Part shown: positions 1 to 7,997 of the stretch, piece after piece
Layout: each line of letters starts with the position of its first letter
Numbering within the stretch: position 1 is the stretch's first letter
Source of the DNA: Aureibacillus halotolerans
GTDB lineage: Bacteria; Bacillota; Bacilli; Bacillales; DSM-28697
DNA length: 64,000 nucleotides
Direction of reading: 5' to 3'
Assembly (NCBI RefSeq): GCF_004363045.1
Contig: NZ_SNYJ01000007.1
Span: 124,001 to 188,000 of the forward strand
Made by a program: the position numbers and the translations under genes
Notes under the pieces: model-generated
What the model was told of the DNA's origin: nothing
The model's input: the letters and a program-made list of their open reading frames with translations, nothing else
The model's database searches: none

Positions 1-1412
1 TGGTAGACACCTCGGCACTAACCGGAGAATCTGTTCCACGCAGTGTCGATGAGGGCGAACAAGTATTAAGCGGTATGGTGAACAAAAATGGTGTGCTTGT
101 CGTTGAAGTCAAAAAAGAGTTTGGCGAATCGACAGTATCCAAAATTTTGGAGTTGGTGCAGAACGCGAGCAGCAAGAAAGCGCCAACAGAAAAATTTATT
201 ACGAAATTCTCAAGATATTATACGCCTGCCGTCGTCATCATCGCGGCGTTGATGGCAGTAATTCCACCATTAGTACTTGGTGGCGCAACATTTACTGAAT
301 GGATTTATCGTGCAACGATTTTCCTTGTGATCTCCTGTCCTTGTGCACTTGTCGTTTCAATCCCCCTCGGATTTTTTGGTGGGATCGGCTCGGCATCTAA
401 AATTGGAGTGCTGATTAAAGGCGGCAATTATCTCGAGGCATTAAATTCAGTGAAATACACTGTGTTTGACAAAACGGGGACGTTGACGAAAGGGTCTTTT
501 AAAGTCACTGGTGTTTTTCCAACCGGCCATCTGAATGAAACCGACCTTTTGGAGACGACCGCTCTAGCTGAACTCCACTCCACTCACCCGATTGCAGAAT
601 CAGTCAAAGAGGCTTTTGGTGGGCATCTGGATGCGAGCCGTGTGGACCAATATGAGGAAATCTCTGGCCACGGGATTCAAGCCATTATCGATGGACAGAA
701 GGTGCTTGCGGGAAATGCAAAATTGATGCAACTAGGCGACATCGCCTTTACACAATCTGATAACATCGGTACAGTGGTCCACTTGGCTGTGGACGGAGCT
801 TATGTCGGCCATTTGATTATCGCAGATGAAGTGAAAGGTAATTCTGCAAGTGCCTTGGCTGAGCTGAAGAAACTTGGTGTCAAGAAAAGAATTATGCTTA
901 CTGGAGACGCAAAGGCTGTCGCAGAAGCTGTTGGCAAACAGCTTGGATTGGATGAAGTACATGCAGAACTTTTGCCACAGGACAAAGTGAAGAAAGTGGA
1001 AGAACTTGTGGCTAGTAAAACAGCGAAAGAGAAGATTCTTTTTGTTGGAGATGGCATTAATGATACGCCTGTACTCGCAAGAGCGGACGTTGGCGTCGCT
1101 ATGGGTGGGCTTGGCTCGGACGCTGCGATTGAAGCGGCGGATATTGTTATTATGAACGATGACCTTTCCAAGCTGCCTGAAGCGATGATGATTGCTAGGC
1201 GCACACGACAGATCGTATGGCAGAATATTATCTTCGCTCTTGGGGTGAAAGCCATGTTTCTAACACTTGGGGCATTTGGAATAGCCACGATGTGGGAAGC
1301 TGTTATTGCCGATGTCGGTGTCACGTTGCTCGCTGTGCTTAATGTGATGAGGGTCTTGAAAACAGATAAAATACCGAATCGAGCCGGTGCAGCTTCAGCA
1401 CAAATGAAGTAA
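1..1412 (+). CDS. cadA: CadA-type heavy-metal P1B ATPase (5' partial)
   Basis: The gene is cut by the window edge; the frame is open from base 3, so about 469 C-terminal residues are visible. The actuator motif TGES is at the very start. The metal-binding CPC is encoded at 336-344 in ISCPCALVVSIPLG, and the phosphorylation motif DKTGTLT starts at 468. GDGINDTPVLARADVG marks the hinge, and the last membrane helix carries ADVGVTLLAVLN. The CPC context and that last-helix Asp-x-Gly are typical of the Zn/Cd/Pb-exporting P1B-2 group rather than Cu pumps. It would export divalent metal through the cell membrane. N-terminal metal-binding domains lie outside the window. ZosA-like zinc import is an alternative I cannot exclude. 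Confidence 0.9.
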   Translation, partial: VDTSALTGESVPRSVDEGEQVLSGMVNKNGVLVVEVKKEFGESTVSKILELVQNASSKKAPTEKFITKFSRYYTPAVVIIAALMAVIPPLVLGGATFTEWIYRATIFLVISCPCALVVSIPLGFFGGIGSASKIGVLIKGGNYLEALNSVKYTVFDKTGTLTKGSFKVTGVFPTGHLNETDLLETTALAELHSTHPIAESVKEAFGGHLDASRVDQYEEISGHGIQAIIDGQKVLAGNAKLMQLGDIAFTQSDNIGTVVHLAVDGAYVGHLIIADEVKGNSASALAELKKLGVKKRIMLTGDAKAVAEAVGKQLGLDEVHAELLPQDKVKKVEELVASKTAKEKILFVGDGINDTPVLARADVGVAMGGLGSDAAIEAADIVIMNDDLSKLPEAMMIARRTRQIVWQNIIFALGVKAMFLTLGAFGIATMWEAVIADVGVTLLAVLNVMRVLKTDKIPNRAGAASAQMK

Positions 1413-1480
1413 ACAGCTCGGTAATCGTTTTTAAAGAGAGTGACGCTGAATAACGCACGGATTCAATTCGTGTTCCGAAA

Positions 1481-1518
1481 AAAGCAGTCCATTCCTCCTC
1501 CGAGGGTGGACTGCTTTA
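1481..1518. terminator. Terminator hairpin after the metal ATPase gene
   Basis: A perfect 10-bp inverted repeat, AAGCAGTCCA (1482-1491) and TGGACTGCTT (1507-1516), follows the ATPase stop. A six-A run precedes it and a short T run follows, so it could also stop transcripts arriving from the right. Confidence 0.7.
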
Positions 1519-1601
1519 CTATTCGTAACAAATGCAGTCAATCTTTTCACCCATTGACTTTCAATTGTTCGAAAATTCTGGTGGGTTGAAGGGTAAGCTG
1601 A

Positions 1602-1709
1602 CTAAGATTCCTCCTTGCAGATCGTGAACACGTCTATGTCAATGAAAGTGGTATTTACGAGAGTAGATGTCTCGATCGCTACAACGAAAATGAGCTTGTC
1701 ACTCCTTAA
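1602..1709 (+). pseudogene. Possible C-terminal gene remnant
   Basis: A 35-codon open stretch follows an in-frame TGA at 1599 and ends at TAA 1707. It reads ADREHVYVNESGIYESRCL and onward, which looks like ordinary protein sequence, but it has no start codon or ribosome binding site. I do not recognise the parent family. It may be the tail of a decayed gene or simply chance. Confidence 0.2.
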
Positions 1710-1767
1710 GTCAAGAGCATTGAACGACATGCTTGGGAAAGACTAAAACCGAAAGGAGGAGAAGTTC

Positions 1768-1911
1768 ATGAGCAATCCAAAAAAACATGCCTCTCAGTTT
1801 CAGCCGTCTCATTTAGGAACACAACCGCGTAAAGCCGGCGGAAACAAAGGGGCACAGATGCAGGATAAAACCGATCAGCAACCTGATGTCATTCAAACAA
1901 AGGGACATTAA
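1768..1911 (+). CDS. sspN: Small acid-soluble spore protein SspN
   Basis: A 47-residue protein starting [19 protein letters not shown], followed by [14 protein letters not shown]. This matches the SspN (SASP-N) family, minor DNA-compartment proteins made in the forespore. The gene has a strong AGGAGG 6-7 bases before ATG 1768 and is closed by its own terminator. In B. subtilis sspN is paired with tlp close to yneP; no tlp is seen here, and the AAA+ gene sits between sspN and yneP instead. Forespore (sigma-G) expression is expected from the family, but I did not identify a promoter. Confidence 0.9.
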   Translation: MSNPKKHASQFQPSHLGTQPRKAGGNKGAQMQDKTDQQPDVIQTKGH

Positions 1912-1925
1912 ACGACGCATGCGCA

Positions 1926-1956
1926 AAAACACGTCCGGGTTTCGGACGTGTTTTAT
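1926..1956 (+). terminator. Intrinsic terminator of sspN
   Basis: A perfect 12-bp stem AAAACACGTCCG / CGGACGTGTTTT (1926-1937 and 1943-1954) with a 5-base loop and a T run, 15 bases after the sspN stop. Confidence 0.9.
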
Positions 1957-2052
1957 AGTGAACTCAATGCCGTCCCCTAAAAGGGCAGATTCGATGAAGA
2001 ACCCATGGTCTGTATGATAAAATAGTATCGAGTTCTTAAAGGAAGTGACGTT

Positions 2053-4263
2053 ATGATACAAGAAAACAGCACAGATGAGCACTGTACACAGACGATAGAT
2101 GAGCTCATTCAAGCACTATCTGAAAATAAGCATGATCATAAACAGCAAGCTCATGTGCTTGTCAGGTTGGCTAATAGAATTGCATTAGAAGGTCAATATA
2201 CAGCGTTACAATCGTATTTAAACACACAAGCTCTAGCCTTAGATGAGTCCAATGAACACGCCTCTCTTTGGCAAGAACGCAAAGCCCTTGAACAAATCCG
2301 TGAAGCTCTGGATGAAATGGATTGGCCAGAAATTCGTCAAACCGATCATCCATCAACAAAACGTAGAAAGATTGTGGCAGCTGGCGAACGTGCACTTAAG
2401 GTAGAAGAGCATTTAACGAAGGCAACACCACGTGTTCTTTCAGAGCAAACGAAAGAGCAAATGAACCGCTTGCTTGCCAACGTTCAGCAAATACAGCGTT
2501 TGGCTCAAGAGTACGCAGAGAATTTCACCCGCACGATGGAGGGAAAAACAGCGTTAACGGAGTTCATGTCATTTCTTAACGAGGCAATGGCAGGAAGTAC
2601 GGCGCTTGAACATGTATTGCCGTCATATACAGAGGAGCCTGTCTCAACAGATCTCATCGGTCTTGAACAAATTAAAACGAGAATGGCGCAGCTACAGCAT
2701 TACGCATCGTTTATGCAGCGACGCCAGGAAAAGGGGCTTAAAACCACAGACCCTCTTGCTCTTGATGTGATATTAACGGGAAATCCAGGCACTGGGAAAA
2801 CTACGCTCGCTCGTTTGCTTGCAAAGCAATATTATGAGGCAGGACTGATTGCGAAGCCAGATGTGATTGAGGTGCATCGTGGGCATCTTGTAGGCGAGTA
2901 TGTTGGGCAATCGGAAGAGAAAACGATGCAAGCCGTTCGGAAGGCAGAGGGTGGCGTTCTGTTTATCGATGAAGCGTACAGTCTGAAAAGGGAAGGACAG
3001 TCGCAAAATGATTATGGGCAAGCCGTTGTTGATACACTTGTTTCAGCAATGACGAGCGATGAGCACCGTGGCACATTTGTTGTCGTACTTGCCGGATACC
3101 CGACAGAGATGCGTCAGCTCCTTTGGGCAAACCCTGGGCTTTCAAGTCGTTTCCCAGCTTCGAATCGGTTCCACGTCGACGACTATTCGACAGAAGAATT
3201 ACTGAAAATAGGGTCCCATATGGCGATGCAAGAAGGGTTTTTGCTTGATGGGAGTGCGTATATCGAATTGAAGCAACGCATTCATGACGAACAGGTGGAT
3301 GAAAGCTTTGGAAATGCAAGGAGTGTAAAGCAGATTGTATCCAACGCAATTTTTCATAAAAGTACTCGTACGAGCACGCATGAAAATGATGTGCTGCCGT
3401 TCATTTTGCTTGAAGGGGAAGATTTTAAGCGGGAGCAAATCGCCTCATCTGCACCTGAAGAAGATTTACGCGAACTCGTCGGACTTCATGAGGTGAAGCA
3501 AGAGGTTCTCAAAGTGATAAAGCTTGCTGAACTTCAACAAGTACGGCGTGAACGCGGCATTTCAATCCCACCAGTCCAATTTCATGCAGTGTTCACAGGA
3601 CCACCCGGAACTGGAAAAACAACGGTGGCGAAAGTGTATGCACAACTTTTAAGATCGACGTCTATGCTGAAGCGAGGACATCTCGTCATAGCTTCTAGAG
3701 CTGATTTAATTGCACCGTATGTTGGGCAAACGGCCACGCAAACAAGGAAAAAGGTGCGAGAAGCTCTTGGTGGTGTGTTGTTCATTGACGAGGCCTATGC
3801 CTTAGTAAATGGAACGTCAGGCGATTATGGCAAGGAAGCAGTTGACACGCTTGTTGATGAAATGACTCGACACAACGAAAACCTCGTCATTATTATGGCT
3901 GGCTATTCGGCTGAAATGCAGCTGCTTCTGCAAGCAAACCCAGGTTTTTCAGGTCGTTTTAAACGCCATCTACATTTTTCGCCTTATACATCTTCAGAGC
4001 TATATGAAATCTTCACGAAGCAAGCCTCTAAGGCTGGTTATGAATTGGCGGAAGATGAGGGCGATGAGATAGTCAATCTCTTTCCGAATGAGCCAATAAA
4101 AGACAATGCTCGGTGGGCAGAAAACGTGTTAAATGAAGCCATTCTAGTCCAAGCAAGTCGGCTTGCGGAGGTACACACTGAGGTAGGTATGTTATCAGAC
4201 AAAGAATTAGCTACGCTCACTGTTAGTGACATTGCAGCTGCTATTCAAAAACAATCCCTGTAG
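2053..4263 (+). CDS. Double AAA+ ATPase, SpoVK/CbxX-CfqX type
   Basis: A 736-residue protein with a roughly 200-residue helical N-terminus and two AAA+ modules. Module 1 has Walker A GNPGTGKTT near residue 242, Walker B GGVLFIDEAYSL and an arginine-finger region NPGLSSRFP. Module 2 has GPPGTGKTT near residue 515, GGVLFIDEAYAL and NPGFSGRFKR. Both Walker B motifs keep the catalytic Asp-Glu, so both ATPases look active. SpoVK of B. subtilis (about 320 residues) has one such module, so this is a tandem version. AGGAAGTG lies 7 bases before ATG 2053. The downstream thioesterase begins 12 bases after its stop, suggesting one transcript. A chaperone or remodelling role during sporulation is plausible, but the client is unknown. 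Confidence 0.85.
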   Translation: MIQENSTDEHCTQTIDELIQALSENKHDHKQQAHVLVRLANRIALEGQYTALQSYLNTQALALDESNEHASLWQERKALEQIREALDEMDWPEIRQTDHPSTKRRKIVAAGERALKVEEHLTKATPRVLSEQTKEQMNRLLANVQQIQRLAQEYAENFTRTMEGKTALTEFMSFLNEAMAGSTALEHVLPSYTEEPVSTDLIGLEQIKTRMAQLQHYASFMQRRQEKGLKTTDPLALDVILTGNPGTGKTTLARLLAKQYYEAGLIAKPDVIEVHRGHLVGEYVGQSEEKTMQAVRKAEGGVLFIDEAYSLKREGQSQNDYGQAVVDTLVSAMTSDEHRGTFVVVLAGYPTEMRQLLWANPGLSSRFPASNRFHVDDYSTEELLKIGSHMAMQEGFLLDGSAYIELKQRIHDEQVDESFGNARSVKQIVSNAIFHKSTRTSTHENDVLPFILLEGEDFKREQIASSAPEEDLRELVGLHEVKQEVLKVIKLAELQQVRRERGISIPPVQFHAVFTGPPGTGKTTVAKVYAQLLRSTSMLKRGHLVIASRADLIAPYVGQTATQTRKKVREALGGVLFIDEAYALVNGTSGDYGKEAVDTLVDEMTRHNENLVIIMAGYSAEMQLLLQANPGFSGRFKRHLHFSPYTSSELYEIFTKQASKAGYELAEDEGDEIVNLFPNEPIKDNARWAENVLNEAILVQASRLAEVHTEVGMLSDKELATLTVSDIAAAIQKQSL

Positions 4264-4275
4264 GAAGTGAAAACA

Positions 4276-4701
4276 ATGCACAAAACAACCTCACGAATTC
4301 AAATTCGGTATGGAGAAACGGATCAAATGGGTGTTGTATATCACGCCAATTATGTTATTTACTTAGAGATTGGCCGCACTGATTTTTTAGCTTCATTAGG
4401 ATTCAAATACAATGAAATGGAAGAGTCGGGATATGTATCTCCTGTATTGTCGATTGATGTGCACTACAAAAAAGCGCTTCGCTATGGAGATACCGCTACA
4501 GTGTACACCTGGTTGGAAGCCTATGATGGCCTAAAGATGACTTATGGGTACACTATAGTCAATGAAAATGGGGAAACGGCGGTTGCGGCAAAAAGCGTGC
4601 ATCTATGTGTAACGAGGGAAGGGTTTCGACCTGTACGTGTGCGAACAGCGTTCCCTGAGCTCAATAAAGCCTACAAGCTCGTCTTAGAAGGGGATGCGTA
4701 A
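4276..4701 (+). CDS. yneP: YbgC/YneP-type acyl-CoA thioesterase
   Basis: A 141-residue hot-dog fold enzyme. RYGETDQMGVVYHANYVIYL near the N-terminus is the 4-hydroxybenzoyl-CoA thioesterase signature, with the catalytic Asp in ETDQMG. It would hydrolyse acyl-CoA thioesters in the cytoplasm; the substrate is not readable from sequence. An in-frame GTG at 4267 overlaps the AGGAAG site, so ATG 4276, 8 bases downstream, is the likely start. It follows the AAA+ gene closely, and its stop overlaps the next ATG as TAATG. The order matches B. subtilis yneP-yneQ-yneR. Confidence 0.88.
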   Translation: MHKTTSRIQIRYGETDQMGVVYHANYVIYLEIGRTDFLASLGFKYNEMEESGYVSPVLSIDVHYKKALRYGDTATVYTWLEAYDGLKMTYGYTIVNENGETAVAAKSVHLCVTREGFRPVRVRTAFPELNKAYKLVLEGDA

Positions 4702-5021
4702 TGGCCTTTGGAATTAAACGTCATGAGCTTATGCACTGGAAGCGAGCGGTTGCTCGAGGTGAAATCGCATTTTTGACACATTATTGGATTCACCCTGACA
4801 AGGATGATGTTCGAACAATTACAAAGGCAGGCTGTAGAGATGTTGACAAACTTGTAAAGTGGGGAGCCACGTACGGCTTAAAAAAAGAGTGGATACACTT
4901 CAGAGAAGCGTACCCACACTTTGATCTTTTTGGTCATATCCAATGGACGGTTTTGAAAAGGGAAGGCCTTGACAGTCACCTTGTTCGATTTCAAATTAAG
5001 AAGGAAATAGACACGCTGTAG
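4701..5021 (+). CDS. yneQ: YneQ-like conserved protein of unknown function
   Basis: A 106-residue basic, aromatic-rich protein (KRHELMHWKRAVARGEIAFL; HYWIHPDKDDVRTITKAG). It fits YneQ of B. subtilis by size, sequence character and position after yneP. Its ATG overlaps the yneP stop by one base, indicating translational coupling. There is no signal peptide, membrane segment or metal motif, and no function is known to me. Confidence 0.75.
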   Translation: MAFGIKRHELMHWKRAVARGEIAFLTHYWIHPDKDDVRTITKAGCRDVDKLVKWGATYGLKKEWIHFREAYPHFDLFGHIQWTVLKREGLDSHLVRFQIKKEIDTL

Positions 5022-5043
5022 TCATCATACATCAAACATATTT

Positions 5044-5340
5044 TTAAGCAGGTTCCGGAAATGTAAAGGCAAGCTCGTCTGTTGATTCGTCAAACTTGAC
5101 CTCTAGGTCGTGTGAATCAAAAAACCATTCGTCCGTTTGTTCTACAAAAAACAAGATATTATCCCGCGTTGTTTCTGCGACTGGATCTTTTGGTATAGTC
5201 ACATCAACACCAAGCGAGAAGTTGCTTTGTACAGAGCTACAGCCACCATAGCGGACGAAAAAACGGACTTGTGATTGGTCGCTAACACCCATTTCATCCT
5301 TAAACCATTCAAGCGCTTGATTGGAAACGTCTATTTTCAT
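5044..5340 (-). CDS. yneR: HesB/IscA-like protein YneR
   Basis: A 98-residue protein of the HesB-like fold with VRYGGCSSVQSNFSLGV in the middle. The A-type iron-sulphur carrier cysteines are mostly missing: only one Cys remains in GGCSS and no CGC tail is present. This is typical of the YneR/YqkB subgroup rather than IscA proper, so an Fe-S carrier role is uncertain. ATG 5340 has AGGGAG 8 bases upstream; a GTG at 5349 overlaps that site and is less likely. It converges with yneQ across 22 bases. Confidence 0.82.
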   Translation of the reverse strand: MKIDVSNQALEWFKDEMGVSDQSQVRFFVRYGGCSSVQSNFSLGVDVTIPKDPVAETTRDNILFFVEQTDEWFFDSHDLEVKFDESTDELAFTFPEPA

Positions 5341-5393
5341 TGCACACACTCCCTGTGAAAATACATTCGATGTTCTTCTTCTAGTTTAGTGCA

Positions 5394-5443
5394 ACAACGC
5401 CAAAAGCAAAAGTGTTTTGCTTTTGGCAGCTTTATTGCGTTGT
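5394..5443 (-). terminator. Hairpin downstream of the YwaF-type gene
   Basis: A 13-bp perfect stem GCCAAAAGCAAAA / TTTTGCTTTTGGC (5399-5427) nested in an outer ACAACGC / GCGTTGT pair. It begins 9 bases beyond the stop of the leftward YwaF-type gene. The T tract lies mostly inside the stem, so termination strength is uncertain. Confidence 0.6.
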
Positions 5444-5451
5444 CGAAACAG

Positions 5452-6216
5452 CTACCCTTGTCTCGTATTATTTGTCTCGGTAAAGATAGTTGAACCAGAA
5501 ATTTCAATGACCGTATTGCGATAGAAAAGCTTAAAAAGTATACAAAGAAAGCTAATTAAAAGAAGCGCTACTCCTTCAAGCGATACTAAATACCATGGGT
5601 ACGGACCTAGCACATCTAATAGTGATCCTTGCAACGGCTTATGTGAGACAAAAAAATAATTGCCTCCAGTGATGACATTAACGAGAAATGCACTCGCAGC
5701 TAATACGTTTAGAACGCCCCATGCTTGTAAAATAGCACGCCACTGCAATACAACACGCTTCGTCCAGAAAAGATGCAGGTTGGCAGCCAAAATCCCAATA
5801 TGAGCAATAAAAAATTGATAAAAACGAAAATGATCATAGCCATAAAATAGTTCTGGCGTCAGAACGGCTTGAATAGCTCCTGAAATGGCCAATAAAAAAA
5901 TGATTGGTGCCAGCCACTTGCTTGGACGCCAAAGCATCCATACGGTCCCATACAGCATCAGACTGCATAAATTATAGGGGAGTGTTGTGGCAGGATTCCA
6001 TGCCCCTGTCGCTAAATACCAGACATACAGCGCGCCATCCATGACAAGCAGAATGCCAATCCAAATGTGTCTCCAAGTACGATCATTTTTCAAAAGCACC
6101 CGCCGACAATGAAATTGAAAGAAAAAGATCATACATGTGAGCACAAGAACAATGATATGTGCTAAGCTCCCGAACTCAAATCCAGTCGATTCGAGCGAAA
6201 AAAAACGATCTATCAT
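5452..6216 (-). CDS. YwaF/TIGR02206-type integral membrane protein
   Basis: A 254-residue polytopic membrane protein with about seven hydrophobic helices. The motifs TTLPYNLCSLMLYGTVW, HIGILAANLHLFW and GSLLDVLGPYPWYLVSLEG are characteristic of the TIGR02206 family, to which B. subtilis YwaF belongs. Its biochemical function is unknown. ATG 6216 is preceded by AGGTGG. It stands alone between two hairpins. Confidence 0.75.
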   Translation of the reverse strand: MIDRFFSLESTGFEFGSLAHIIVLVLTCMIFFFQFHCRRVLLKNDRTWRHIWIGILLVMDGALYVWYLATGAWNPATTLPYNLCSLMLYGTVWMLWRPSKWLAPIIFLLAISGAIQAVLTPELFYGYDHFRFYQFFIAHIGILAANLHLFWTKRVVLQWRAILQAWGVLNVLAASAFLVNVITGGNYFFVSHKPLQGSLLDVLGPYPWYLVSLEGVALLLISFLCILFKLFYRNTVIEISGSTIFTETNNTRQG

Positions 6217-6255
6217 GAGGGATCCACCTTTGATTTATTTGATACCAACGTAAAC

Positions 6256-6304
6256 ATAAGGAAAGCGGTCGAAATGATTTACTCATTTCGGCCGCTTTCC
6301 TTAT
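6256..6304 (-). terminator. Long terminator stem
   Basis: A nearly perfect 22-bp inverted repeat ATAAGGAAAGCGG...CCGCTTTCCTTAT with the inner pair CGAAATGA/TCATTTCG and a 5-base loop. It lies between the leftward small gene (stop at 6363) and the YwaF-type gene and most simply ends the former. Confidence 0.7.
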
Positions 6305-6362
6305 TCAAAGAAAAACGCTGTATACATGTGGAGGACGTATTGTTCATTGTAAAACGTCGATC

Positions 6363-6533
6363 TTATTCTCCCAAAGCATCATTAAAATCAAGCAATTCAT
6401 CAATACTACGTAGCGTTTTATGAGGCTTCCCAGAAGCAACGTCTTCTGCTGTATGGAATAGCTCTAATGAAAATTCCTCTGAATCACCGACGGTATGCGT
6501 CACAAACTTTACATTTGATTGCTCCCTATTCAT
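6363..6533 (-). CDS. Small acidic protein, unknown function
   Basis: A 56-residue acidic protein (MNREQSNVKFVTHTVGDSEE start; HKTLRSIDELLDFNDALGE end). ATG 6533 has AAAGGAG 8 bases upstream. An in-frame ATG at 6539 is only 2 bases from that site and so is unlikely. There are no cysteines, membrane segments or recognised motif. The good ribosome binding site and following terminator argue that it is expressed. Confidence 0.6.
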   Translation of the reverse strand: MNREQSNVKFVTHTVGDSEEFSLELFHTAEDVASGKPHKTLRSIDELLDFNDALGE

Positions 6534-6683
6534 TGTCATTGCTCCTTTAATGTGTATTTTTGATCGATGTTTGATGAACAAAATTTACTGCCGCCAAAGC
6601 GTTGGTTCAATGGAGTGCAACGCGCCTTTGTCTAACAAAAAGCAGTCATATTTAATATACGTAAATCAACATAGGTTTATGAA

Positions 6684-6860
6684 TTCGCTTAATTGTGACA
6701 ATTAAGCGAACTCGTATGTTACATTAAAAGCGGCTATTAAGCTCTAACCATTCGGAGAGAGCTTAATATTGCTATCACTTTCAAAAGACGTTAAGTTGTT
6801 AAGGAAAAAGTATAAGCGTACTAAGCTTCTAACGAAAGCTAAGTATTGCTAACATTTATA
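6684..6860. repeat. Cluster of three hairpin units between genes
   Basis: This AT-rich stretch holds TTCGCTTAATTG-TGA-CAATTAAGCGAA (6684-6710, perfect 12-bp stem), ATTAAGCTCT...AGAGCTTAAT (6736-6767) and an imperfect copy TACTAAGCTT...AAGCTAAGTA (about 6819-6844). Units two and three share the following TATTGCTA(A/T)CA, so they look like diverged copies of one repeat. I see no protein gene between 6534 and 6899. Confidence 0.55.
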
Positions 6861-6899
6861 CCTTAATTGGCAATAAAAATCAAGGGACAAATGAGCAGA

Positions 6900-7805
6900 T
6901 TATTGCCCAAATTGGTTGAGCATATCATAGAATGAGATGAGGAAGCGATAAAACATCATGTCAGAAGGCGCAAGTTCTCGTTTCTTTGTCACGATAACGC
7001 CAACTGACCTTGATAAATCTGGCTCCGAAATGTTCATTCGTTTCGTTTCTCTCGGAACATTATCACTTAAAGACATTTCTGGAAGCAAGGTAATGCCAAG
7101 ACCCGCAGCAACAAGCCCTTTAATCGTATCGGCATCATCTCCTTCAAAAGAGATATGTGGTTTAAAGCCGATATGCTTGCAGGCATCAAAAAATAAATCT
7201 CTCATTGAAAAGCCATTTGAAAAGGTGACAAAATGTTCACTTCGCAATTCATCAAGGCGCAATGAAGGCTTTCCTGCTAATGGATGATTTAATGGAAGGA
7301 GAGCGAGAATCTTTTCTGAGAAAAAAATATGCCCAGTTACATCAGGATGATGCTTTGGCACTGGAGATACAAGAGCGATATCGATCTCACCAGACACAAC
7401 CTTTTCGAGCAACTGCTCATGAGTCCCTTGCTTCAAATGAAAGCCAATGTCTGGATGCTGCTCCTTAAAGGAAGCAATCGCAAACGTAAGCGTTTTTGGG
7501 GCCAATGTATTTGGAAAGCCTAAATGGATTTGTCCAGATTCTGGATTTAGAAATTCATCAACTTTTCTTTTCGCAAGTTCGATCTCATCAAGGGCTGCTT
7601 GTGCATGCTCCATAAATAAGGCGCCAGCTTTTGTTAGTTTTACATTCCTTCCTTCTCGGGTAAATAATTGTACGCCGAGTTCTTCTTCTAGGTTTGTAAT
7701 TTGCCGACTGACTGCAGATTGGGCGACGTGCATATGAATTGCTGCTTCTGTGACATGCTCACGTTTGGCCACTTCTATAAAGTATTTTAGCTGTCTGAGT
7801 TCCAT
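6900..7805 (-). CDS. gltC: LysR-family regulator GltC
   Basis: A 301-residue LysR regulator. The N-terminal winged helix MELRQLKYFIEVAKREHVTE and HVAQSAVSRQITNLEEELGV resemble B. subtilis GltC closely, followed by an effector domain with LVAAGLGITLLPE. It is divergent from gltAB with 192 bases between starts, the arrangement in which GltC activates gltAB when glutamate is needed and represses itself. ATG 7805 starts the conserved N-terminus. Assignment rests on family resemblance plus position. Confidence 0.92.
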   Translation of the reverse strand: MELRQLKYFIEVAKREHVTEAAIHMHVAQSAVSRQITNLEEELGVQLFTREGRNVKLTKAGALFMEHAQAALDEIELAKRKVDEFLNPESGQIHLGFPNTLAPKTLTFAIASFKEQHPDIGFHLKQGTHEQLLEKVVSGEIDIALVSPVPKHHPDVTGHIFFSEKILALLPLNHPLAGKPSLRLDELRSEHFVTFSNGFSMRDLFFDACKHIGFKPHISFEGDDADTIKGLVAAGLGITLLPEMSLSDNVPRETKRMNISEPDLSRSVGVIVTKKRELAPSDMMFYRFLISFYDMLNQFGQ

Positions 7806-7839
7806 TTATATCACCCAATCATTAATTCATATCAAAAAT

Positions 7840-7854
7840 AGATCAATTGCATCT
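7840..7854. promoter_or_regulatory. Candidate GltC binding dyad
   Basis: AGAT-N7-ATCT, a 15-bp dyad that also contains a T-N11-A LysR core, lies 35 bases upstream of the gltC start in the gltC-gltA divergent region. Placement and form fit a LysR operator; binding is inferred. Confidence 0.5.
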
Positions 7855-7997
7855 AATTTATATATTGCTAGTATTATTCGCTAAATTTAGAATAGGGGTT
7901 AAAGGTTTCATGTGCAACTTCCTAACAAATGTATAGACATTTACCACAGGAGTTGATGAATGACATAGCCGCATTTTACCCGAGGGGGTTTTGAACA

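Noticed and set aside
800..1324. 174-codon minus-strand frame opposite the metal ATPase
   Set aside because: Antisense shadow of a clearly conserved gene, with low-complexity Ser/Ala-rich translation.
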